From Actinomycetota bacterium (GTDB taxonomy: Bacteria > Actinomycetota > Actinomycetes > Actinomycetales > Microbacteriaceae), in contig JAQBZV010000044.1 in NCBI GenBank assembly GCA_027728145.1, positions 1-7,730 of the forward strand: DNA of 7,730 nucleotides, written 5' to 3'. Below are positions 1 to 5,165 of this stretch, one piece after another (within the stretch, counting starts at the first letter, position 1; the number at the start of each line of letters is the position of its first letter). Made by a program: the position numbers and the translations under genes. Under the pieces are notes generated by a model, which saw nothing but the letters and a program-made list of their open reading frames with translations, ran no database searches and was not told where the DNA came from.

Positions 1-303
1 TCCCGCATCCTGTGGGTCCTGTGAGCAGATGAACGTGCGCGATTCCACTCGGGCCACGTCGGTGGGTTCACTGCGGGCCAGGTAGCTTCCGGGACGCAGG
101 TCGTCATTGAGCCTGGTCATGGTTCCCTGGGCCACCATCACGTCAATCAGGTGCTGGGCTTCTTCGGGGGATCCGTCACACCACACCACCGTGTCGGGCT
201 CGAGCAGAGCGGTGGCTTCGTTGACCCACTCCTGAACGTCGACGGGGCGGTGGATGGCAGAGGTGCGGGTTTCGGTGCTTCGCTGATTGAGAGTCATAGA
301 CAT
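1..303 (-). CDS. pckG: Phosphoenolpyruvate carboxykinase (GTP), N-terminal part
   Basis: This is the first 101 codons of a gene that runs off the left edge of the window. GTP-dependent PEP carboxykinase converts oxaloacetate plus GTP to phosphoenolpyruvate, CO2 and GDP, the entry step of gluconeogenesis in the cytosol. I translated the reverse complement by hand. Recognisable family segments are VVWCDGS (about residues 39-45), a GTMTRLN block (60-66), RPGSYLARSEPTDVARVE (70-87) and RTFICSQ (89-95), in the order expected for the N-terminal domain of the roughly 600-residue GTP-type enzyme. The catalytic and nucleotide-binding regions lie outside the window. The start is the ATG at 303-301, with AAGGAG five bases upstream; an in-frame ATG two codons later has a worse spacing. 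It is divergent from a RamB-like regulator, which suggests carbon-source control. Family call is confident; the rest of the gene cannot be judged. Confidence 0.93.
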   Translation of the reverse strand, partial: MSMTLNQRSTETRTSAIHRPVDVQEWVNEATALLEPDTVVWCDGSPEEAQHLIDVMVAQGTMTRLNDDLRPGSYLARSEPTDVARVESRTFICSQDPQDAG

Positions 304-308
304 AATCG

Positions 309-314
309 CTCCTT
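309..314 (-). promoter_or_regulatory. Ribosome binding site of pckG
   Basis: On the minus strand AAGGAG ends five bases before the ATG at 303. It selects this ATG over the in-frame ATG at 297, which would leave an 11-base gap. Confidence 0.75.
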
Positions 315-333
315 GGTGGTGGTCTGACTCTAG

Positions 334-391
334 TTTTGTCAAGACGAAGGGGTGTGTTTGACCAAAATGCTTGTCAAAAAACGCTGTTTTT
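334..391. promoter_or_regulatory. Candidate operator cluster between pckG and ramB
   Basis: This A/T-rich stretch sits in otherwise GC-rich DNA and carries several short palindromes. The perfect palindrome TTGTCAA occurs at 336-342 and again at 371-377. A related palindrome TTGACCAA lies between them at 358-365. AAAAAC (377-382) and GTTTTT (386-391) form a 15-bp inverted repeat around GCT. RamB of Corynebacterium glutamicum is known to bind an A-rich motif ending in TTTGCAAA and to regulate itself; the sites here are only loosely similar. It is an inference that the neighbouring regulator binds here and controls both divergent genes. Confidence 0.45.
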
Positions 392-399
392 GCGATATC
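371..399 (+). promoter_or_regulatory. Candidate ramB promoter, probably leaderless
   Basis: TTGTCA at 371-376 matches the -35 consensus at five of six bases. A 17-base spacer leads to GATATC at 394-399, a weak -10 box preceded by TG at 391-392 as in extended -10 promoters. Transcription would begin at about 405-408, on or next to the ATG at 408, which lacks a properly spaced Shine-Dalgarno. The spacer contains the inverted repeat AAAAAC-GCT-GTTTTT, so a protein bound there would block polymerase. Confidence 0.45.
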
Positions 400-407
400 G
401 TCAGGGA

Positions 408-1859
408 ATGGTAGAAATCTTGGCGCTCGGACAACGCGTCCGGCACGCACGACAACAAGCAGGGCTCACCCTGGAGGAACTCAGCCAGCAGGTGGGGGTG
501 ACCGCGAGCCAGCTCTCCCTGGTGGAGACTGGCAAGCGAGAAGCGAAGATCAGCTTGCTCTCCTCTCTCGCCAGCGCGCTCTCCGTCGAGGTCTCCGAAC
601 TTCTTGATGAGACACCCCCCAACGAGCGCGCTCGATTGGAGCGTGAGTGGGCTGCCGCCCAATCGAGCTCGCTGGTGTCGTCCTTGGGCTTGCCTGCTCT
701 GAGGGTGTCGAAGTCATTGACTGACGAGCACCTCTCCGTCATGGTGGGGCTTTATCACGAGCTGGTGCGAAGAGAAAAGCTCGCGCTTGCCACACCCGAG
801 GAGGCGCGTCGGGCCAACACAGAGCTTCGCCACCGAATGCGCGAGCTCAACAACTATCGCGACGACTTGGAGGAGCTCGCTGAGGATCTTGTGCGCTCGG
901 TGGGACACACCTCCACCGGTGCGCTGACGCACCGCGAGGTGGCGATGATGGCGGGCAAGCTCGGACTGGAGATTGTTCACGTCGGGGATCTGCCGCGCAG
1001 TGCGAGAAGTGTCACTGACTTAGAAAACGGCCGGATATATCTCCCCCCAGCGTCCATCCCCGGTGGCCACGGTTTGCGATCCCTGGCCCTGCAGGCAATC
1101 GCCCACCAGGTGCTCTCCCACCCGGTTCCGAAAACCTACGAAGAGTTCCTCCAGCAGCGACTGGATATCAACTACTTCGCCGCCGCTTGCTTGATGCCAA
1201 AAACCCAGGCTCTCGAGTTCTTGCACGCCTCGAAAAAGTCCAAGAACCTTGCGGTCGAGGACTTCCGAGACGCATTTGGTGTGACCCACGAGGCAGCCGG
1301 GCTCAGGTTTATGAACTTAGCCACGGAGCACCTGGGTTTACCGCTGCACTTTCTTCGCGTCGGCGATGACGGCTTGGTCTATAAGGCGTATGAAAACGAC
1401 GGGTTGGTGTTGCCAGAAGACGTCACCGGCTCCACCGAGGGCCAGATTGTGTGCCGGCACTGGAGCGCCCGGGAGGCTTTCGTGCGAACCAATCGCACCA
1501 CGGAGTATTACCAATACACCGACACCCCGGAGGGAACCTTCTGGGAGTCCACCCAGATTGGAACCTCCACCACCGATGAGTTCTCCATCACGGTGGGGGT
1601 CAAGTTTGAAGACGCCAAGTGGTTCCGGGGTCGAGACACCACTGAGCGCAAGGTGTCCAAGTGTCCCGACACCGAGTGTTGTCGGAGACCCGTGGCGTCC
1701 CTCCGAGACAAGTGGGCAGGCAAAGCCTGGACCAGTGCCAGACTGCACGCCCACGTGCTGTCTCCACTTCGAGGGGGCATGTTCCCAGGGGTCGATGATG
1801 TGGAACTCTTTGAGTTCTTAGAAGTCCACGAGTCACCCGATGCCAGCGCTGATGCCTAG
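408..1859 (+). CDS. ramB: RamB-type XRE-family regulator of acetate/gluconeogenic metabolism
   Basis: This 483-residue protein has the architecture of the RamB family of DNA-binding regulators. An XRE-type helix-turn-helix spans about residues 8-62 (TLEELSQQVGVTASQLSLVE). A linker rich in charged helices follows, then an IrrE/ImmA-like domain around residues 175-300, and a C-terminal domain of the short-chain fatty acyl regulator type with clustered cysteines (C349; C419, C424, C425 in CPDTECC). In corynebacteria and mycobacteria RamB controls acetate activation, the glyoxylate shunt and related genes. Here it is divergent from pckG, which supports a role in the switch to gluconeogenesis. The open frame extends upstream to a TTG at 336, but family-like sequence begins only near the ATG at 408 and a promoter seems to end just before it. 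The IrrE-like zinc motif is degenerate: it reads AHQVLSH (232-238) rather than HExxH, so protease activity is unlikely. The family is secure; the exact ortholog name is likely but not proven. Confidence 0.85.
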   Translation: MVEILALGQRVRHARQQAGLTLEELSQQVGVTASQLSLVETGKREAKISLLSSLASALSVEVSELLDETPPNERARLEREWAAAQSSSLVSSLGLPALRVSKSLTDEHLSVMVGLYHELVRREKLALATPEEARRANTELRHRMRELNNYRDDLEELAEDLVRSVGHTSTGALTHREVAMMAGKLGLEIVHVGDLPRSARSVTDLENGRIYLPPASIPGGHGLRSLALQAIAHQVLSHPVPKTYEEFLQQRLDINYFAAACLMPKTQALEFLHASKKSKNLAVEDFRDAFGVTHEAAGLRFMNLATEHLGLPLHFLRVGDDGLVYKAYENDGLVLPEDVTGSTEGQIVCRHWSAREAFVRTNRTTEYYQYTDTPEGTFWESTQIGTSTTDEFSITVGVKFEDAKWFRGRDTTERKVSKCPDTECCRRPVASLRDKWAGKAWTSARLHAHVLSPLRGGMFPGVDDVELFEFLEVHESPDASADA

Positions 1860-1863
1860 GAAG

Positions 1864-1936
1864 TGCCCCCAGTAGGATTCGAACCTACGGCCTTCTGCTC
1901 CGGAGGCAGACGCTCTATCCCCTGAGCTATGGGGGC
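1864..1936 (-). tRNA. tRNA-Arg (anticodon CCG)
   Basis: The reverse complement folds into a complete 73-nt cloverleaf. The acceptor stem is GCCCCCA paired with TGGGGGC (7 bp perfect), the D stem is GCTC/GAGC, the anticodon stem TCTGC/GCAGA closes the loop CTCCGGA, and the T stem GTAGG/CCTAC closes TTCGAAT. Loop positions 34-36 read CCG, which decodes the arginine codon CGG. The discriminator base is A, as usual for bacterial tRNA-Arg, and no CCA is encoded. It is divergent from argS, whose product charges it, and points towards the end of ramB with only four bases between them. Confidence 0.96.
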
Positions 1937-2006
1937 TCGGTGGGGCACCATCCAGGCTACAACCTCGAGGCCCTCCCGGGAGCCCCCGCCACTAGGATGG
2001 GGCGTT
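1937..2006. promoter_or_regulatory. Divergent spacer between tRNA-Arg and argS with two palindromes
   Basis: The 70-bp region must hold the starts of both divergent transcripts. It contains two adjacent perfect palindromes, CCTCGAGG (1963-1970) and CTCCCGGGAG (1973-1982). They sit where upstream promoter elements of argS would be expected. No T-box or other known leader is present. The palindromes are visible facts; an operator role is only a guess, since short GC palindromes arise easily in such DNA. Confidence 0.3.
1993..1998 (+). promoter_or_regulatory. Candidate -10 box of argS, leaderless
   Basis: TAGGAT keeps T1, A2, A5 and T6 of TATAAT. It ends eight bases before the GTG at 2007, so transcription would begin at or next to the start codon. 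No good -35 box is seen 16-18 bases upstream. The same bases could instead act as a Shine-Dalgarno (AGGA, nine bases from GTG), so the two readings compete. Confidence 0.45.
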
Positions 2007-3656
2007 GTGGACCCCCGAGCATTAGCGGCACTCATTCGAGATAGCGCCGCGAAACATCTGGCGGACGCACCTGCTCTGACCGAGGACGATATCGCTCTGG
2101 AGCGCCCCAAGAATCGCGAGCACGGAGATTGGGCGACCTCGATTGCTCTGAAGCTTGCGAAAGTCGTGGGTTCCAATCCCCGAGATCTCGCCACCGCGAT
2201 TGCCTCGGAGCTACTCGCCCACGATGGAATACGCTCCGCCGAGGTCGCGGGTCCTGGGTTTATCAACATCACCCTGGACGCCGGCAGCGCCGGCGAACTG
2301 GTCAAAACCATCGTGGAGGCAGGCGAGGCTTACGGAACGGGCACCGAGCTTGCCGGCCAGGTCATCAATGTGGAGTTTGTCTCGGCAAACCCCACCGGGC
2401 CCCTCCACATTGGCCACACCCGCTGGGCGGCCCTGGGGGATTCGTTGGTCCGAGTGCTCCGGGCAGCGGGCGCGAGTGTCACCTCCGAGTTTTACATCAA
2501 CGACCAGGGCGTCCAGATGGACAAGTTTGGTCTCTCCGTTATTGCCGCAGCACAAGGGTCCGAGCCCCCAGAGGACGGGTATCAGGGCGACTACATCGCC
2601 GAGTTAGCAACCAGGGTTCTGCAGCGGGTCCCAAGCCTTCTCGACATGCCAGAGCCCACCCGCACCGGGACAGCGCGGGATCAGGCGTATGAACTTCAAC
2701 TGGGGGACATCAAGGATTCGCTCTCGCGCTTCAACGTGGACTTTGATGTCTGGTTTTCCGAGCGAACCCTCCACGACCAGGGCACGGGGGAAACCAGCCC
2801 TATCGATGACTCCGTGGAGCGTTTGCGCGCGGGCGGTCACGTTTTTGATGAGGAGGGTGCGACCTGGGTGCGCACTACCGATTTTGGTGACGATAAAGAT
2901 CGCGTGATCCGCCGAGCGAATGGCGCTTATACGTATTTCGCGGCGGACGCCGCGTATTACTTGTCGAAGTCAGACCGGGGTTTTTGGAAGAAGATCTACC
3001 TGCTCGGGGCAGATCACCACGGCTACATTCACCGCCTGAAAGCTTTGGCAGGTGCGGCCGGGGATGACCCCGAGGTCAATGTGGAAATCCTGATCGGACA
3101 GTTGGTGAGTATCAATGGGGCAAAGCTGTCTAAGCGTGCCGGCAACATTGTGGAACTGGATGACCTGCAAGCGTGGTTGGGAACCGACTCGCTGCGCTAC
3201 TCCCTGGGTCGCTATCCCGCGGACTCACCGTTGAGCCTGGACCCCGAAATCCTCACCAAGCGCAGTAATGACAACCCGGTGTTTTATGTCCAATACGCTC
3301 ACGCCCGAACCCATCAGGTGGCGAGAAACGCTTTAGCCGCTGGGGTGACCAGGGAGACTTTTGAACCGGGAACTCTCACCCACGACACCGAGTCCACTCT
3401 GATTGCTTCGCTCGGTGATTTCCCGCGGGTTGTTGCCCAGGCTGCCGAGCTTCGCGAACCACACCGCGTTGCCCGCTATCTCGAGGAGGTCGCCTCGGTG
3501 TATCACCGCTGGTATGACGCCTGTCGGGTCACCCCACAGGGGGATGACCCGATGGAGGCAGTCCATGGCACGAGGCTCTGGCTCAATGATGCGACCGGCC
3601 AGGTGCTCCGCAATGGTCTGGCCATGCTCGGTGTGAGTGCTCCTGAGCGCATGTAA
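2007..3656 (+). CDS. argS: Arginyl-tRNA synthetase
   Basis: Class I aminoacyl-tRNA synthetase that attaches arginine to tRNA-Arg using ATP in the cytosol. The product is 549 residues, normal for bacterial ArgRS. An N-terminal Add-1 type tRNA-recognition domain covers about residues 1-90. The HIGH signature is at 134-137 within ANPTGPLHIGHTRW. The second ATP motif appears as KLSKR at 373-377 in GAKLSKRAGN, an acceptable form of KMSKS. The C-terminal helical anticodon-binding (DALR) domain starts near NPVFYVQYAHAR. The GTG at 2007 is chosen because homology-like sequence (DPRALAALIRDSAAKHL) begins right after it. The longer frame from an ATG at 1929 would run into the tRNA gene. The neighbour is lysA, the same argS-lysA order reported in corynebacteria, where that pair was described as responding to arginine and lysine. 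Confidence 0.97.
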   Translation: MDPRALAALIRDSAAKHLADAPALTEDDIALERPKNREHGDWATSIALKLAKVVGSNPRDLATAIASELLAHDGIRSAEVAGPGFINITLDAGSAGELVKTIVEAGEAYGTGTELAGQVINVEFVSANPTGPLHIGHTRWAALGDSLVRVLRAAGASVTSEFYINDQGVQMDKFGLSVIAAAQGSEPPEDGYQGDYIAELATRVLQRVPSLLDMPEPTRTGTARDQAYELQLGDIKDSLSRFNVDFDVWFSERTLHDQGTGETSPIDDSVERLRAGGHVFDEEGATWVRTTDFGDDKDRVIRRANGAYTYFAADAAYYLSKSDRGFWKKIYLLGADHHGYIHRLKALAGAAGDDPEVNVEILIGQLVSINGAKLSKRAGNIVELDDLQAWLGTDSLRYSLGRYPADSPLSLDPEILTKRSNDNPVFYVQYAHARTHQVARNALAAGVTRETFEPGTLTHDTESTLIASLGDFPRVVAQAAELREPHRVARYLEEVASVYHRWYDACRVTPQGDDPMEAVHGTRLWLNDATGQVLRNGLAMLGVSAPERM

Positions 3657-3662
3657 CTATTG

Positions 3663-3691
3663 CCCCCAGGAGTGATTCGCTATCCTGGGGG
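3663..3691 (+). other. Perfect 9-bp hairpin after argS
   Basis: CCCCCAGGA (3663-3671) pairs perfectly with TCCTGGGGG (3683-3691) around an 11-base loop, six bases after the argS stop. There is no T-run afterwards, so it is not a canonical intrinsic terminator. It may be a weak terminator, an RNA-processing or stability element, or the first half of a lysA leader. TATCCT at 3681-3686 within it also resembles a -10 box, but no -35 is convincing. Confidence 0.55.
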
Positions 3692-3715
3692 AGGCTTCAG
3701 GGACCAATCCGGGTT

Positions 3716-3755
3716 CGCTCGCCTCACACTAAGACTGCGACTCGTGAGGTGAGTG
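3716..3755 (+). promoter_or_regulatory. Stem-loop sequestering the lysA ribosome binding site
   Basis: Bases 3716-3727 (CGCTCGCCTCAC) pair without interruption with 3744-3755 (GTGAGGTGAGTG): 12 pairs including two G-U wobbles (3717-3754 and 3721-3750), with a 16-base loop. The 3' arm contains the complete lysA Shine-Dalgarno GAGGTGAG and ends two bases before the GTG. Such a structure would lower lysA initiation unless opened. Its pairing is directly visible; regulation by a metabolite, protein or upstream translation is an inference. It does not resemble the lysine riboswitch, which is longer. Confidence 0.5.
3746..3753 (+). promoter_or_regulatory. Ribosome binding site deciding the lysA start
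   Basis: GAGGTGAG lies four bases before the GTG at 3758, and its GAGG core is eight bases away. The in-frame GTG at 3749 overlaps this site and has no Shine-Dalgarno of its own, so the start at 3758 is preferred. Confidence 0.65.
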
Positions 3756-3757
3756 CT

Positions 3758-5161
3758 GTGTCTAATCCCCTAGCGCCGGAGTGGCTGTCGCCCCCGGTCG
3801 ATGCGAATGCCCTGCATTCGGGGTTGTGGCCTGCCAGTATGCGGAGGGATTCCTCCGGCGCCCTCGAAGTGGGGGGAGTACCAGTCGCTGACTTGGTGGA
3901 GCGCTATGGCACTCCGCTGTATGTGTTTGACCAGGACGACCTGATTGCCAGAGCCACACACGTCCAGGGTGCCGTGACCTCTGCCTGTGCTCGACACGGC
4001 GTGACCGGAAGCGTCTACTACGCCTCCAAGTCCTTCATTTCCGGACACGTTGTCTCGTGGATTGAGGGAGCCGGGCTGGGCTTTGACGTCGCGACCGCTG
4101 GAGAAATGGCGGTGGCGATTGCCGGGGGAGCAAATGCTGATCACCTCGAGTTTCAGGGCAACAACAAGTCTGAGGATGAAATCGCCCAGGCGATGAGTGC
4201 CGGGGTGGCGACCATCGTGATCGATGCGCCCATTGAAGCTGCCCGCATCCAGAAGATCGCGTCCGCGGTGGATACTCGCCAGAAAGTCATGATCCGCGTA
4301 AACACGGGTGTTCACGCGGACACCCATGACTATTTGGCCACTGCGAGGGAAGATCAAAAGTTCGGACTGTCTCCCGAGGAGGCCGTTGCCCTGGTGTCCA
4401 CGATTCGTGAGTCCTCACACCTGGATTTTGTGGGGTTGCACTCCCACATCGGGTCGCAAATTTTCCGCACCGAAGGATTCCTTGAAGCCGCCACCCGCAT
4501 GGTGGAGGCCTATCAGCAGGTGCGACGAGACGACGAGCCCTTCACCTTGAACCTGGGTGGTGGATTCGGTATTGCCTATACCGAGGCTGACCAGCCGATG
4601 GAGGTGGGGGAGCTGATTGACGCCATCGTGGATCACGTGGCGGCGCAGTGCGCCAAGCGCGGGGTTCCGGTTCCCAACCTCGCGTTTGAACCGGGTCGCA
4701 TCATCTCGGGCCCCGCTGGAGTGACTCTCTACAGTGTCGGAGTGACCAAGCCTGTGACGGTGCACGAGGGTGACCAGGTGGCCACCAGGCTCTATGTGAG
4801 TGTCGATGGCGGCATGAGCGATAACGCCAGGCCAGCCCTCTATGGCGCGAACTACAGCGCTCGGATTGCCTCCCGGGAATCCGGGGAGGCACCTGTACTC
4901 GTTCGGGTTGTCGGTAAGCACTGTGAAAGTGGCGACATCGTGGTGAACGCGGAATACCTTCCCGGTGATGTCGCCCCGGGTGATGTTCTGGCGGTTGCTG
5001 CCACCGGAGCGTATTGCTATTCGCTGGCCAGCAACTACAACGTGGTGGGACGCCCTCCGGTTGTTGCGGTCTCCGGTGGCTCCTCTACCCTGATGGTGGC
5101 GGGCGAGACTCTCGATGATGTGCTGGCCAGAGATCAAGGACTCTCGAGGGGTCAGGAATAG
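3758..5161 (+). CDS. lysA: Diaminopimelate decarboxylase
   Basis: Decarboxylates meso-2,6-diaminopimelate to L-lysine, the last step of lysine synthesis, using pyridoxal phosphate. The 467-residue product is a fold-type III PLP enzyme. A barrel domain begins around residue 55 (YGTPLYVFD). The PLP lysine is K91 in YYASKS. HSHIGSQI and the glycine-rich NLGGGFG follow, then EPGRIISGPAG for phosphate binding. The C-terminal barrel carries the active-site CESGDI (C389) and GAYCYS (Y419-Y421), contributed across the dimer. The actinobacterial N-terminal extension of about 50 residues is present (NPLAPEWL near the start). Hom follows four bases after the stop, indicating cotranscription. Its leader can fold over the ribosome binding site. 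A strong bulged hairpin lies inside the gene at 4868-4890. Confidence 0.97.
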   Translation: MSNPLAPEWLSPPVDANALHSGLWPASMRRDSSGALEVGGVPVADLVERYGTPLYVFDQDDLIARATHVQGAVTSACARHGVTGSVYYASKSFISGHVVSWIEGAGLGFDVATAGEMAVAIAGGANADHLEFQGNNKSEDEIAQAMSAGVATIVIDAPIEAARIQKIASAVDTRQKVMIRVNTGVHADTHDYLATAREDQKFGLSPEEAVALVSTIRESSHLDFVGLHSHIGSQIFRTEGFLEAATRMVEAYQQVRRDDEPFTLNLGGGFGIAYTEADQPMEVGELIDAIVDHVAAQCAKRGVPVPNLAFEPGRIISGPAGVTLYSVGVTKPVTVHEGDQVATRLYVSVDGGMSDNARPALYGANYSARIASRESGEAPVLVRVVGKHCESGDIVVNAEYLPGDVAPGDVLAVAATGAYCYSLASNYNVVGRPPVVAVSGGSSTLMVAGETLDDVLARDQGLSRGQE

Positions 5162-5165
5162 GACA

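Noticed and set aside
327..376. pckG promoter on the minus strand
   Set aside because: A perfect TTGACA occurs at 376-371 and another at 342-337, but neither has a believable -10 box 16-18 bases downstream. TAGAGT at 332-327 has no matching -35.
336..407. Extended ramB start at TTG 336
   Set aside because: It would add 24 residues encoded by the promoter and palindrome region, unlike the family N-terminus. The ATG at 408 follows a promoter-like sequence.
1929..2006. Extended argS start at ATG 1929
   Set aside because: It overlaps the tRNA-Arg gene and adds low-complexity residues unlike ArgRS. The family N-terminus begins at 2007.
2279..2295. Inverted repeat CGCCGGC-AGC-GCCGGCG within argS
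   Set aside because: It encodes an ordinary Ala-Gly-Ser-Ala-Gly stretch and such hairpins are expected in GC-rich coding sequence. The same applies to the inverted repeat at 6826-6842 in thrC.
1856..2311. Minus-strand open frame whose end reads PIAQGIERLPPEQKAVGSNPTGG
   Set aside because: That peptide is the translation of the tRNA-Arg gene, a familiar false protein. The rest is the shadow of argS.
3672..3752. Possible 26-codon leader peptide starting GTG 3672 and ending TGA inside the lysA ribosome binding site
   Set aside because: There is no properly spaced ribosome binding site, as AGGAG overlaps the GTG itself. The peptide has several arginines but no run of lysine or threonine codons. 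A role in opening the stem cannot be excluded but is not supported.
3657..3757. Lysine riboswitch (L-box) or T-box upstream of lysA
   Set aside because: The interval is only 101 bases and shows neither the multi-helix core of the lysine riboswitch nor a T-box sequence.
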